Shown: piece by piece, positions 10,484 to 19,414 of the stretch | How positions within the stretch are numbered: position 1 is the first letter of the stretch | Layout: every line of letters starts with the position of its first letter | DNA from: an uncultured Collinsella sp. | GTDB lineage: Bacteria; Actinomycetota; Coriobacteriia; Coriobacteriales; Coriobacteriaceae | Direction of reading: 5' to 3' | DNA: 64,000 nt | NCBI GenBank assembly: GCA_934668875.1 | Contig: CAKUON010000003.1 | Coordinates: 186,001 to 250,000, forward strand | Notes under the pieces: generated by a model | Databases searched by the model: none | Seen by the model: the letters and a program-made list of their open reading frames with translations, nothing else | Told to the model about the DNA's origin: nothing | Position numbers and translations under genes: made by a program

Positions 10484-10507
10484 TGCAAAAAGGCGCCCTC
10501 TACATGA
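10229..10507 (+). pseudogene. REP-associated tyrosine (Y1) transposase fragment
   Basis: An open frame from TTG at 10229 encodes 92 residues. The middle has the signature of Y1/RAYT transposases: a FN-GKTGRTGRLFDNRYS block, then DYIHLNPVKGAL and YRWSSFKAY. Full-length relatives are roughly twice as long; the N-terminal half with the HUH histidines is missing, and residues 1-8 are read from the inverted repeat itself, as are those near the end. It lacks a convincing ribosome site, so it is most likely not expressed as a working enzyme. Confidence 0.75.
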
Positions 10508-10519
10508 AAGGACGCCTTT
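10487..10519 (-). terminator. Terminator of rpmB
   Basis: On the minus strand AAAGGCG pairs with CGCCTTT, extended inward after one mismatch by three more pairs, and the stem runs into T5. It starts 69 bases past the rpmB stop and abuts the inverted repeat of the decayed element. Confidence 0.7.
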
Positions 10520-10587
10520 GGTAAGTTCTATGTGAACGCGAGGTCTTTGACCCGGAGAGTCCGAGGTACTTGTTGGTAAGACCTTAT

Positions 10588-10776
10588 TTAGGAGCGCGCA
10601 ACCTTGCCGGACTTGAGGCAGGTGGAGCAAACGTTCATCTTGCGACGGTGACCATCGACGACGACGTAGACGCGCTGGATGTTGGGGCGGAACTTACGGT
10701 TGGTGACGCGGTGAGAGTGGCTGATGGAGCGACCGGCAACGGGGTGCTTACCGCAAACTTCGCAAACTTTGGACAT
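10588..10776 (-). CDS. rpmB: 50S ribosomal protein L28, zinc-binding form
   Basis: Large-subunit ribosomal protein of 62 residues. Two Cys pairs are seen, CEVCGK near the N-terminus and CSTCLK near residue 52, so this is the zinc-ribbon (C+) form. The frame is open further upstream, but AGGAGGG lies 7-8 bases before the ATG at 10776, which gives the standard MSKVCEVCGK start. Transcribed alone from an extended -10 promoter at 10831-10839. Confidence 0.95.
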   Translation of the reverse strand: MSKVCEVCGKHPVAGRSISHSHRVTNRKFRPNIQRVYVVVDGHRRKMNVCSTCLKSGKVARS

Positions 10777-10830
10777 AACTGACCCTCCTTGGGCGACAAA
10801 CGAACATGTCGCGTTAACAAACAAGCCTGA

Positions 10831-10839
10831 ACTATAGCA
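10831..10839 (-). promoter_or_regulatory. Extended -10 promoter of rpmB
   Basis: On the minus strand the sequence reads TGCTATAGT, an extended -10 element identical to the one before rpsT. No good -35 was seen at 16-18 bases. The expected start point would leave a leader of about 48 bases. Confidence 0.55.
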
Positions 10840-11102
10840 CAGAAGCAGCTCCCTGTGCGTAATCTACACAGAGATATTCCTCTTTTGGCGATAGTGCCCA
10901 CGCCACGGCCCTGGACGTAGATCCGATTTGCGTGCAGCAGAGGGGATTATGCCAGCTCGTGCGTGCGTTTTCAAGCTCGTCCCACAAATATATATAGGTT
11001 TATGGAGCATTGGACTCCGTTTACGGATTGCTCTGTATTTATACTCGCAATTACGCTCTAGGTTGGCTACACTATCCCTTGACCATTAAAGGGGTACGAG
11101 AT
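10840..11102. other. Intergenic region between rpmB and the pyr operon leader
   Basis: The divergent gap between rpmB and pyrR is about 450 bases in all. This part has an AT-rich tract near 10985-11050 that probably holds the pyr promoter, but no hexamer pair is clear enough to name. No coding potential on either strand that I would support. Confidence 0.4.
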
Positions 11103-11188
11103 ACCCACATGGAATTACATAGCTGCCAAAGAGTAGCCTTTCCTGTGGGTGTCTGGTCCGCTTTGAGCGGTCGGGCATCTATTTTTTT
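11103..11188 (+). promoter_or_regulatory. Putative attenuator leader of the pyr operon
   Basis: ACCCACA (11103-11109) pairs with TGTGGGT (11144-11150) to enclose a first hairpin. A second hairpin follows, CCGCT-TTG-AGCGG (11158-11170), and then seven T at 11182-11188, 40 bases before pyrR. The arrangement of hairpin, terminator-like hairpin and T-run fits transcription attenuation of a pyr operon led by pyrR. I could not locate a match to the classic PyrR-binding loop, so the mechanism is inferred. Confidence 0.55.
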
Positions 11189-11215
11189 GACTGTGTCAGC
11201 AGTCAAGACATGTGA

Positions 11216-11812
<597 letters not shown>

Positions 11813-11816
11813 TACC

Positions 11817-12761
11817 GTGGCGTTCAACCATAAGCACCTGATCGACATTACCGAGTACTCCGAAGAGGACATCAAGCTCATCCTCGAGACCGCCAAGGCG
11901 TTCTCCGAGGTTAACGAGCGTGCCATCAAGAAGGTCCCCACGCTCAAGGGTAAGACCATCGTCAACATGTTCAACGAGCCCTCGACGCGTACCCGCAGCT
12001 CCTTCGAGCTCGCCGAGAAGCGCCTTTCGGCCGACAGCCTTAACTTCGGCGGCTCCTCGACCTCCACGGTCAAGGGCGAGAGCCTCGTCGACACCGTCGA
12101 GACCCTCAACGCCTACAAGATCGACTGCATCGTCGTGCGCGACAAGCACGCCGGCGCCCCCTATATCGTCACGCAGAACTCGCCCGCGAGCGTCATCTGC
12201 GCCGGTGACGGCAAACACAACCACCCCACGCAGGCCCTGCTGGACCTGTACACCATCTGGGAGCACAAGGGTGACTTCCACGGTCTGAAGGTCGCCGTCG
12301 TCGGCGATATCGCCCACTCCCGCGTCTGCGGCTCGCTGATCCCTGCTCTTAAGATCATGGGCTGCGAGACCTACGCCGTCGCCCCCGGCACGCTGCTGCC
12401 GCCGGCGCCCGAGGTTCTGGGTTGCGACCACGTGACGAGCGACCTCGATTCCGTCCTGCCCGAGCTGGACGTCGTCTACATGCTGCGCGTGCAGCAGGAG
12501 CGCCTCGAGGGCGCTCCGTTCCCCACGATTCGCGAGTACCACAAGCTCTTTGGCCTGACCAAGGACCGCGAGAAGCTCATGAAGCCCGATGCGATCATCT
12601 GCCACCCGGGCCCCATCAACCGCGGCGTCGAGTTCGACTCCTATATGGCCGACCACCCGCAACGCTCCGTCATCCTGGAGCAGGTCTACGCCGGTATCTG
12701 CGTGCGTATGGCTATCCTGTATCTGCTGCTTGGAGGTGCCGATAATGGCCTTGCTTCTTAA
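11817..12761 (+). CDS. pyrB: Aspartate carbamoyltransferase catalytic subunit
   Basis: Joins carbamoyl phosphate and aspartate, the committed step of pyrimidine synthesis. From GTG at 11817 it has 314 residues. The carbamoyl-phosphate loop EPSTRTRSSFE is near residues 46-56, HPTQALLDLY near 130, and the aspartate-loop HPGPINRG near 262. A GTG at 11805 is also in frame but lies within the GGGAGGTGAG ribosome site, which suits 11817 better. No pyrI regulatory subunit is present. The ribosome site of pyrC lies inside its end. Confidence 0.95.
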   Translation: MAFNHKHLIDITEYSEEDIKLILETAKAFSEVNERAIKKVPTLKGKTIVNMFNEPSTRTRSSFELAEKRLSADSLNFGGSSTSTVKGESLVDTVETLNAYKIDCIVVRDKHAGAPYIVTQNSPASVICAGDGKHNHPTQALLDLYTIWEHKGDFHGLKVAVVGDIAHSRVCGSLIPALKIMGCETYAVAPGTLLPPAPEVLGCDHVTSDLDSVLPELDVVYMLRVQQERLEGAPFPTIREYHKLFGLTKDREKLMKPDAIICHPGPINRGVEFDSYMADHPQRSVILEQVYAGICVRMAILYLLLGGADNGLAS

Positions 12762-14034
12762 GAATGCCCACGTCGTCGACCCGTCCGTCGAGCTTGACGG
12801 TGTCGTTGACGTCCTGATTGACGGCGACAAGATCGCCGAGGTCGGCGAGAATCTCGCCGTCGAGGGAGCCGAGGTCCGCGACCTTTCCGGCAAGTACCTC
12901 GTCCCCGGTCTGGTGGATATGCACGTTCACCTTCGCGAGCCCGGCTACGAGGTCAAAGAGGACATCGAGAGCGGCACCCGCGCTGCTGCCAAGGGCGGCT
13001 TCACCGGCGTGTGCTCCATGCCCAACACCGACCCCGTCACCGATAACGGCACCGTCGTGGAGTTCGTCAAGTCCCGCGCTGCCGAGGTCGGCCACTGCCG
13101 CGTCTATCCGTCGGGCGCCATGACCCGCGGTCTTAAGGGCGAGGCCATGTCCGAGATGGGCGATATGGTCGCCCACGGTGCCGTCGCCTTCACCGACGAC
13201 GGTCGCGGCGTGCAGGGTGCGGGTATGCTCCGTCGCTGCATGGACTACGGCAAGATGTTCGGCAAGGTCTTTATGAGCCACTGCCAGGACGAGGACCTGG
13301 TCGGTCACGGCCAGATCAACGAGGGCAAGGTCTCGACCCGTCTGGCCCTCGAGGGCTGGCCGGCGGCAGGCGAGGAGCTTCAGATCGCCCGCGACATCGA
13401 GATCGCCAAGCTGACCGGTGCCAAGCTGCACATCCAGCACATCTCCACCGCTCACGGCCTGGAGCTCGTGCGTGCCGGTAAGGCCGCTGGCGTTCAGGTC
13501 ACCTGCGAGGCTACCCCGCACCACATGTTCCTGACCGAGAACGACCTGGACGAGACCTACAACACCTCGCTCAAGGTCAACCCGCCGCTGCGTACCGACG
13601 AGGACGCCGAGGCTATCCGTCAGGGCGTCATCGACGGCACCGTCGACGCTATCGTCACCGACCACGCTCCCCACACCCCGTGGGAGAAGGCCCGCGAGTT
13701 CGAGCTTGCGCCCTTCGGCATGATCGGCCTCGAGACCTCGCTGGCACTCGTGCTCACCGAGCTGGTCAACACCGGCAAGATGGGCATGGGCCGCATGGTC
13801 GAGCTCATGGCCATCAAGCCGCGCGAGATCCTGGGTCTGGACCAGGTCCAGGTCAAGGCGGGCTCCGTTGCCGACCTGACCGTGTTCGATCCCACCGCAA
13901 CCTGGACGGTCGGCGAGGACGGTTACGAGTCGCGTGCCGAGAACTCCGGTTTTGCCGGCTGCACGCTCACCGGTCGTGCCACCGATGTGTTTGTCGGCGG
14001 CAAGCAGACGCTCGCCGACGGCTGCATCTGCTAG
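12745..14034 (+). CDS. pyrC: Dihydroorotase
   Basis: Cyclises carbamoyl aspartate to dihydroorotate. The 429-residue length and the motif DMHVHLREPG near residues 57-66 are typical of the class I (long, zinc) enzymes; the HISTAH and VTDHAPHTPWEK motifs carry further metal and catalytic residues. The frame extends upstream inside pyrB, but GGAGGTG sits 8 bases before ATG 12745, so the genes overlap by 17 bases. Confidence 0.95.
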   Translation: MALLLKNAHVVDPSVELDGVVDVLIDGDKIAEVGENLAVEGAEVRDLSGKYLVPGLVDMHVHLREPGYEVKEDIESGTRAAAKGGFTGVCSMPNTDPVTDNGTVVEFVKSRAAEVGHCRVYPSGAMTRGLKGEAMSEMGDMVAHGAVAFTDDGRGVQGAGMLRRCMDYGKMFGKVFMSHCQDEDLVGHGQINEGKVSTRLALEGWPAAGEELQIARDIEIAKLTGAKLHIQHISTAHGLELVRAGKAAGVQVTCEATPHHMFLTENDLDETYNTSLKVNPPLRTDEDAEAIRQGVIDGTVDAIVTDHAPHTPWEKAREFELAPFGMIGLETSLALVLTELVNTGKMGMGRMVELMAIKPREILGLDQVQVKAGSVADLTVFDPTATWTVGEDGYESRAENSGFAGCTLTGRATDVFVGGKQTLADGCIC

Positions 14035-14054
14035 CATAGCCTTATCGCTTTTGT

Positions 14055-14087
14055 GCGCGGTGCCCTTGCGGTGCCGCGCTTTCTGTT
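14055..14087 (+). other. 10-bp hairpin with T-rich tail between pyrC and pyrK
   Basis: GCGCGGTGCC (14055-14064) pairs with GGTGCCGCGC (14070-14079) through 10 pairs, two of them G-U, around loop CTTGC. It is followed by TTTCTGTT. It could act as a partial terminator or mRNA processing site that lowers expression of pyrK-pyrD-pyrF. Confidence 0.5.
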
Positions 14088-14126
14088 CGCCTGAACCATG
14101 CAACCGCATGGGGGATTGGAGCGTCT

Positions 14127-14918
14127 ATGCCCACACCTTCCACTGCACGCATGCACGACTTCGAGGTCGTCTCGAACCAGGAGATCGCCGACGGCATCTT
14201 CTCGCTCGTTATCTCGGCCCCCAAGCTTGCAAGTGCGCTCAAGCCCGGCCAGTTTGTGAACATCGCCGTGCCCGGCGATGCGTCCTCGCTGCTTCGCGTG
14301 CCCCTGAGCTTCTATCGCGCCGACGCCCAGGCCGGCACCGTCGAGCTGTGGTACGCCGTCGTGGGCGACGACACCCGTCGTCTGTCGCAGATGGCCCCCG
14401 GTTCCACCTCTAATCTGCTGGGCCCTGGCGGCCGCGGCTGGCTTGTGCCCGAGGGCACTAGGAAGGCGCTGCTTGTCGCCGGCGGCATTGGCGTTCCGCC
14501 CGTGCTGTGCCTGGCCGGCATGCTTGCCGAGCAGGGCGTGGACGTCGACGTGTGCCTGGGCTTTGGCACCGCGTCCAAGGTCGTGGGCGTCGATGAGTTC
14601 CGCGCGCTGGGCGCCACGGTCAACGTGTGCACCGACGACGGCACGCTGGGCACGCACGGTTTCTGCACCGACCCGGCAGCCGAGCTGCTTGGCGAGGGCG
14701 GTTACGACTACGTTGCCAGCTGCGGTCCCGCCGTCATGATGAAGAAGGTCGCCGCCGCTGCCGCCGAGGCCGGCGCGTATTGCGAGGTGTCGCTTGAGCG
14801 CATGATGAGCTGCGGCTTTGGCGCCTGCAACACCTGCAACGTCGAGACGGTCGACGGTATGAAGGGCGCCTGCATGTGCGGCCCCGTGTTTGATGCTTCC
14901 AAGGTGGTGGTCTTCTAG
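14127..14918 (+). CDS. pyrK: Dihydroorotate dehydrogenase electron-transfer subunit
   Basis: Carries FAD and a [2Fe-2S] cluster and passes electrons from the PyrD subunit to NAD+. The 263-residue protein has the FAD motif RVPLSFYR near residue 58, the NAD-binding glycine loop AGGIGVPP near 130, and the C-terminal cluster ligands CGFGACNTC followed by a further Cys in GACMCGP. It is unusual only in starting 92 bases after pyrC with a hairpin between. The GTG of pyrD shares the last base of its stop. Confidence 0.95.
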   Translation: MPTPSTARMHDFEVVSNQEIADGIFSLVISAPKLASALKPGQFVNIAVPGDASSLLRVPLSFYRADAQAGTVELWYAVVGDDTRRLSQMAPGSTSNLLGPGGRGWLVPEGTRKALLVAGGIGVPPVLCLAGMLAEQGVDVDVCLGFGTASKVVGVDEFRALGATVNVCTDDGTLGTHGFCTDPAAELLGEGGYDYVASCGPAVMMKKVAAAAAEAGAYCEVSLERMMSCGFGACNTCNVETVDGMKGACMCGPVFDASKVVVF

Positions 14919-15841
14919 TGGGTACCGTGAACATGGCCGTCGATTTCGGCGGCGTCAAGATGCAGAACCCCATCAACACCGCAGCCGGTACCTTTGGCTA
15001 CGGTTGGCAGTTCCAGAACTTCTTTGATGTTTCCCAGCTGGGCGCCATCACCACCAAGGGTTGCGCTGCCGAGCCCTGGCCCGGCAATCCCGCGCCCCGC
15101 ATGGCCGAGATTCCCGGCGGCATGATCAACTCCGTGGGCCTTCAGAACCCCGGCGTGGCCGCCTTTGCCCGCGAGTCCGGTCCGTGGCTCGAACAGCTGT
15201 CCAAGGACGGCTGCCAGGTCATCTGTCAGGTTGCCGGCCACTCCGTTGACGAGTTTGTCCGCGCACTCGAGATGTATGTCGAGCTGTGCCCCTGGGCCGC
15301 CGGCTACGAGATCAACGTGAGCTGCCCCAACATCGCCGCCGGCGGTGCCGCCATGGGCTCCACGCCCGAGGGCGCCTCTGCCGTCATGGCCGCCTGCCGC
15401 AAGGTGACTGATAAGCCGCTGTTCGTGAAGATGGCGCCGGTCAACGTCGCCGAGATCGCCAAGGCCCTCGAGGCTGCCGGCGCCGACGGCCTTTCGGTCA
15501 TCAACTCCATCCAGGGCATGGCCATCGACGTCCATACCCGCAAGTCCCGCGTGGCCAAGCCCAAGGGCGGCCTTTCGGGCCCGCTGTGCCACCACATCGC
15601 CGTGCGCATGGTCTGGGAGGTTGCCCAGGCCGTCGATATCCCCATCAACGGTGTCGGCGGTGTTATGACTGGCGAGGATGCGGCTGAGTTTATCCTGGCC
15701 GGCGCCACCTGCGTGTCGGTCGGCATGGCCAACTTCGTCGATCCGTGTGCTTCGCTTAAGATCGCGCATGAGCTCGAGGCCTGGGCCGAGTCCCAGGGCG
15801 TAAAGGACATCAACGAGCTGGTGGGTGCTTTCGAATGCTAG
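14918..15841 (+). CDS. pyrD: Dihydroorotate dehydrogenase B, catalytic subunit
   Basis: FMN enzyme oxidising dihydroorotate to orotate; the neighbouring pyrK identifies the class 1B, NAD-linked form. The 307-residue barrel has the NTAAGTFGYG start, the NSVGLQNPG loop near 70, the active-site loop with Cys in INVSCPN near 130, and the FMN-phosphate motif NGVGGVMTGEDA near 246. GTG at 14918 overlaps the pyrK stop by one base; an internal ATG five codons later is an alternative. Confidence 0.95.
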   Translation: MGTVNMAVDFGGVKMQNPINTAAGTFGYGWQFQNFFDVSQLGAITTKGCAAEPWPGNPAPRMAEIPGGMINSVGLQNPGVAAFARESGPWLEQLSKDGCQVICQVAGHSVDEFVRALEMYVELCPWAAGYEINVSCPNIAAGGAAMGSTPEGASAVMAACRKVTDKPLFVKMAPVNVAEIAKALEAAGADGLSVINSIQGMAIDVHTRKSRVAKPKGGLSGPLCHHIAVRMVWEVAQAVDIPINGVGGVMTGEDAAEFILAGATCVSVGMANFVDPCASLKIAHELEAWAESQGVKDINELVGAFEC

Positions 15842-16551
15842 AGAATGATGCCCGCGACCGTGTTATCGTCGCCCTCGACTGCGACCGTGAGCGCGCGCTC
15901 GAGCTCGCCCACGAGCTTTCGGGCCATGCCGCCTGGCTCAAGGTCGGCATGACGCTCTATTACGCTGAAGGCCCCCAGATCGTCAAGACATTTAAGGACC
16001 TTGGCTTTAAGGTCTTCCTCGACCTTAAGTTCCACGATATTCCGCATCAGGTGCGCGGTGCCGCCCGTTCGGCCTCGCTTGCCGGTGCCGACCTGCTTTC
16101 GGTTCACGGCCTGGGCTCGGGCGCCATGCTCGCTGCCTGCCGCGAGGGCGCCGAGGAGGCGCGCGAGGACCGTGCCAAGCTCGTCGCCATCACCGTGCTC
16201 ACGAGCATGAACCAGGATTCGCTCAGCGAGATCGGCGTCGAGTCGCCGGTGGCCGAGGAGGCAGCGCGTCTGGCGAAGCTCGCCCAGGCCAACGGCATCG
16301 ACGGTATCGTGTGCTCCCCGATGGAGGCCCACGATATGCGTGAGCTGCTGGGCCCCGATGCGCTCATCGTGACCCCGGGTGTTCGTCCGGTTGGTGCGGC
16401 GCTGGGAGATCAGTCCCGCGTGGCCACGCCTTCCCAAGCTATCGAGCGTGGCGCGAGCCACATCGTGGTGGGCCGTCCCATCACCGGTGCCGATGACCCG
16501 GTTGCCGCTTTCGATGCCATCGTCGCCGAGCTGGTCGAAAACGTCGCGTAA
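15835..16551 (+). CDS. pyrF: Orotidine 5'-phosphate decarboxylase
   Basis: Final step to UMP. The 238-residue barrel has the active-site motif DLKFHDIP near residues 61-68 and the phosphate-binding ITGADDP motif near 217-223. It overlaps the end of pyrD by 7 bases, and it is the last gene of this operon. No pyrE or carbamoyl-phosphate synthetase gene is present in the window, so orotate phosphoribosyltransferase must be encoded elsewhere. Confidence 0.95.
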   Translation: MLENDARDRVIVALDCDRERALELAHELSGHAAWLKVGMTLYYAEGPQIVKTFKDLGFKVFLDLKFHDIPHQVRGAARSASLAGADLLSVHGLGSGAMLAACREGAEEAREDRAKLVAITVLTSMNQDSLSEIGVESPVAEEAARLAKLAQANGIDGIVCSPMEAHDMRELLGPDALIVTPGVRPVGAALGDQSRVATPSQAIERGASHIVVGRPITGADDPVAAFDAIVAELVENVA

Positions 16552-16596
16552 AAGATTCCCCTAAGTCACCACTTTTGGGTCTCATTAGCACAATTT

Positions 16597-16654
16597 AGCC
16601 CCTGTGCCTGCGAAAACTTTCCCATCCTTTGTGTGGAATCGCAGGTCAGGGGCT
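16597..16654. other. Long imperfect stem-loop after pyrF
   Basis: AGCCCCTGTGCCTGCGA (16597-16613) pairs with TCGCAGGTCAGGGGCT (16639-16654) with one bulge, leaving a 25-base loop. There is no T-run, so it is a weak candidate for a pyrF terminator; it lies just before the mihF promoter. Confidence 0.5.
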
Positions 16655-16673
16655 TAACTTTGGGCGCAGTATA

Positions 16674-16702
16674 TTGCACTTTTTGCGGGTATCGTCTAAC
16701 CT
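16674..16702 (+). promoter_or_regulatory. Promoter of mihF-gmk-rpoZ-thiI
   Basis: TTGCAC (16674-16679) and TAACCT (16697-16702) are separated by exactly 17 bases, a good primary-sigma promoter. The start point would be about 80 bases before mihF. Confidence 0.65.
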
Positions 16703-16717
16703 ATGGAGCCGCGATTA

Positions 16718-16749
16718 GGCATTTTGTACGTTCTACGTGCTAAAATGCC
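16718..16749 (+). promoter_or_regulatory. Palindrome in the mihF leader
   Basis: GGCATTTT (16718-16725) is mirrored by AAAATGCC (16742-16749), and inside that ACGT pairs with ACGT. It lies just downstream of the predicted start point, where a bound repressor or an RNA hairpin could control the operon. Confidence 0.5.
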
Positions 16750-16790
16750 AATTATTGAATCAGATATAACCCAACTATTTGGAGGTACGA

Positions 16791-17099
16791 ATGGCACTCC
16801 CTCAGCTTACCGACGAGCAGCGCAAGCAGGCTCTTGAGAAGGCTGCTGCCGCACGTCACGCCCGCGCTGAGCTTCGCGAGCAGATCAAGAAGGGCGAGAA
16901 GTCCCTCGAGTCCGTGCTCAACTCCGATGACCCCATCGCTTCCCGCATGAAGGTTTCCACCCTCATCGAGTCCCTCCCCGGTTATGGCAAGGCCAAGGCC
17001 GCCAAGATCATGGAGGAGCTCGGTATCTCCGCTACTCGTCGCGTCCAGGGCCTCGGCGTCCGTCAGCGCGAGCAGCTCCTCGAGCAGCTGACCAAATAA
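16791..17099 (+). CDS. mihF: Integration host factor, actinobacterial type (mIHF)
   Basis: Nucleoid-associated DNA-binding protein of 102 residues, unrelated to the alpha/beta IHF of proteobacteria. It has an alanine- and lysine-rich N-terminal helix and then the H2TH-like part with LIESLPGYGKAKAAK near residues 61-75 and the VQGLGVRQREQLL segment near 85-97. GGAGGT 5-6 bases before ATG 16791 sets the start; an in-frame ATG at 16779 lies upstream of that site. The gmk GTG directly follows its TAA, as is usual in actinobacteria. Confidence 0.94.
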   Translation: MALPQLTDEQRKQALEKAAAARHARAELREQIKKGEKSLESVLNSDDPIASRMKVSTLIESLPGYGKAKAAKIMEELGISATRRVQGLGVRQREQLLEQLTK

Positions 17100-17669
17100 G
17101 TGAGCGCTCAGGATTCCAAGCTCTTTGTGATTTCTGGACCGTCAGGCGCAGGCAAGGGTACGCTCGTCACTCGTGTGCGCGAGCGCCGCTCGAACCTGGG
17201 TCTGACGGTTTCGGCTACCACGCGAGCACCACGCAAAGGTGAGGTCGACGGCGTCAACTACTTTTTTCTGACGCGCGAGGAGTTCGACCGCCGCGTGGCA
17301 AACGGTGAGTTTGTTGAGTGGGCCGAGGTCCACGGTAACTGCTACGGCACGTTGGTGAGCGAGGTCACATCCAAGCTCGCCTCGGGCTCGTCTCTGATTT
17401 TGGAGATCGATGTCCAGGGCGCCCTGCAGGTGAAGGAGCGTTTCCCCGAGGCCGTGCTGATCTTTATCAAACCGCCTTCGCTTGAGGTGCTCCGCGAGCG
17501 TCTAGTCGGTCGCGGTACCGAGACGCCCGAGACGATTGAGCTGCGTATGGCAAACGCCGCCGATGAGCTTGCCCTTGCCGACCGCTACGACGACGTCGTG
17601 GTGAATGACGATCTCGACCGCGCGACCGATGAGCTCGTTCGCGTTCTCGATATGCATGAAAGGATCTGA
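17100..17669 (+). CDS. gmk: Guanylate kinase
   Basis: Phosphorylates GMP to GDP. The 189-residue protein begins with the P-loop ISGPSGAGKGTL near residues 11-22, followed by SATTRAPRKGEVDGVNYFF for GMP binding near 38-56 and the EIDVQGA motif near 101. Its GTG start directly abuts the mihF stop, with no spare bases, so translation is probably coupled. Confidence 0.95.
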   Translation: MSAQDSKLFVISGPSGAGKGTLVTRVRERRSNLGLTVSATTRAPRKGEVDGVNYFFLTREEFDRRVANGEFVEWAEVHGNCYGTLVSEVTSKLASGSSLILEIDVQGALQVKERFPEAVLIFIKPPSLEVLRERLVGRGTETPETIELRMANAADELALADRYDDVVVNDDLDRATDELVRVLDMHERI

Positions 17670-17674
17670 GGTCC

Positions 17675-17956
17675 GTGTCCGTTGTAAAGCCTTGCATTGA
17701 CGATCTTCTGGAGAAGACCGATCACAACCGCTTCCTGCTCGCTTCGCTTGCCTCCAAGCGCGCCTGCGACATCAATAGCATGCTGCGTGGCCAGCACAAC
17801 CGCGTGCTTGCCGTCCAGGATGTCGATGACATCACCATCGGGCTTTCCGGTGCCGATACCATCTCGATGGCTATGGACGAGATTGTCGACGGCGACATCT
17901 CTTACGACGAGGCCCGTTACGAGAAGGCGCTCGGCCACAAGGTTGCTGAAGCCTAA
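17675..17956 (+). CDS. rpoZ: RNA polymerase omega subunit
   Basis: Small subunit that aids assembly of the beta-prime subunit. The 93-residue protein has the family core with the CIDDLLEKTDHNRFLLAS start and the following SKRACDINSM helix, comparable to the RKRARQL region of other omegas. The GTG start is at 17675, 5 bases after the gmk stop. gmk-rpoZ adjacency is widespread. Confidence 0.9.
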   Translation: MSVVKPCIDDLLEKTDHNRFLLASLASKRACDINSMLRGQHNRVLAVQDVDDITIGLSGADTISMAMDEIVDGDISYDEARYEKALGHKVAEA

Positions 17957-19201
17957 ATGGCAGCTCGCGTCTGCCTGGTCCACTATCACGAGGTTGGACT
18001 GAAAGGCAAGAACCGCGCACATTTTGAGCATATTCTCATGGATAACATCAAGGCGGCTTTGGCCGCCTTTTCCGTGAATGCCGTGTCTCGAATTTCCGGT
18101 TATATCCTCGTGACCTTTAACGAGCATCAGGCTGACGAGGCGGCGCGTGTCATTCGCACCGTTCCCGGCGTCGCCCGTGTGTCCCTGGCATACCACACCA
18201 ACCGCGACCCGCAGGAGTACTGCGCCGCCGCCGTCAAGGCGCTGCGCGAGTTCGGTCCCTTCGATTCGTTTAAGGTGCATGCTAAGCGCTCCAACACCGA
18301 CTATGAGCTTACCTCCATCGATATCAACCGTCAGGTTGGCGAGGTGCTGTGCGAGGCGTTTCCCGATAAAAAGGTCCAGATGCACGACCCCGACGCGATG
18401 GTGCATGTGCTGGTGGTCCAGGGCAGCGTCTATGTGTATGCGCGCTCCGAGCGCGGCGTGGGCGGCCTGCCGGTGGGTTCTGCCGGCAAGGTTGTGACGC
18501 TGCTGTCTTCGGGTATCGATTCGCCCGTGTCGACGTGGATGCTCGCCCGCCGCGGCGCCGTGTGCGTACCGGTGCATTTCTCCGGTCGTCCGCAGACGCC
18601 CGATACGAGTGAGTATCTGGTGCAGGACATCATCCGTGCCCTTGCGCCGGGAGTCCAGATCGGCCGTCTGTACGTGGTTCCGTTTGGCGACTGCCAGCGC
18701 GAGATTTCGGTCACCTGCCCCAGCAACCTGCGCGTGATCATGTATCGCCGCATCATGTATTCGGTTGCTGAGCGCATCGCGCATATCGAGGGCGCCAAGG
18801 CTATCGTGACCGGTGAGTCGCTTGGCCAGGTCGCCTCTCAGACGCTCGAGAACATCATGGCTGTCAACGAGGCTGTGAAGATTCCCGTGTTCCGTCCGCT
18901 CATCGGCTCGGACAAGCAGGAGATCATTGCGCGTGCCGAGGAAATCGGTACATTCGACATCTCGACCGAGGCCGCGCCCGACTGTTGCACGCTCTTTATG
19001 CCGCGCCGTCCCGAGACGCACGCCAAGCTCGATGCCGTTCATGAGGCCTGGGAGCTGTTCGATCACGAGGAGATGATTGAGCGCTTGCTCAAGCAGACCG
19101 AGTACATCGACTTTGAGAGCAACACGTATAAGGCTCCTAAGACCTTAAAACGCAAACATTCGGAGCTCGCTCCGCGTGAGATTTATCAAGATCACGACTA
19201 G
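17957..19201 (+). CDS. thiI: tRNA 4-thiouridine synthetase ThiI (no rhodanese domain)
   Basis: Adenylates U8 of tRNA and exchanges it for sulfur; in many bacteria also used in thiamine thiazole synthesis. The 414 residues hold an N-terminal ferredoxin-like region, the THUMP domain (about 60-165) and the PP-loop ATPase domain with SSGIDSPVSTWML near 180 (usually SGGIDSP). The C-terminal EAAPDCC motif near 345 carries conserved Cys. A rhodanese domain is absent, as in the Bacillus form, so a separate sulfur donor is needed; none is encoded nearby. ATG directly follows the rpoZ stop. Confidence 0.93.
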   Translation: MAARVCLVHYHEVGLKGKNRAHFEHILMDNIKAALAAFSVNAVSRISGYILVTFNEHQADEAARVIRTVPGVARVSLAYHTNRDPQEYCAAAVKALREFGPFDSFKVHAKRSNTDYELTSIDINRQVGEVLCEAFPDKKVQMHDPDAMVHVLVVQGSVYVYARSERGVGGLPVGSAGKVVTLLSSGIDSPVSTWMLARRGAVCVPVHFSGRPQTPDTSEYLVQDIIRALAPGVQIGRLYVVPFGDCQREISVTCPSNLRVIMYRRIMYSVAERIAHIEGAKAIVTGESLGQVASQTLENIMAVNEAVKIPVFRPLIGSDKQEIIARAEEIGTFDISTEAAPDCCTLFMPRRPETHAKLDAVHEAWELFDHEEMIERLLKQTEYIDFESNTYKAPKTLKRKHSELAPREIYQDHD

Positions 19202-19210
19202 TCCCTGCAT

Positions 19211-19243
19211 AAACCGACGATACGTTTGTATCGTCGGTTTTTT
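19211..19243 (+). terminator. Terminator after thiI
   Basis: AAACCGACGATA (19211-19222) pairs perfectly with TATCGTCGGTTT (19229-19240) around CGTTTG, followed by T6. A strong intrinsic terminator closing the mihF operon. Confidence 0.92.
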
Positions 19244-19414
19244 GTTATCTGGGTAAACAATGTCAAAATGTTCATTCGCTGACGTGTGACTGAATAAATG
19301 GACATGTTTGCGCAAGGTTTTGGTCAGCTTTTGGTTTGACCGTCAAAACTGGTTTGCCCGAGCGGTTCGCTCGGCTGCGATTTCCTGACACGATGGTGTT
19401 GGGAGGTTTTTGCT

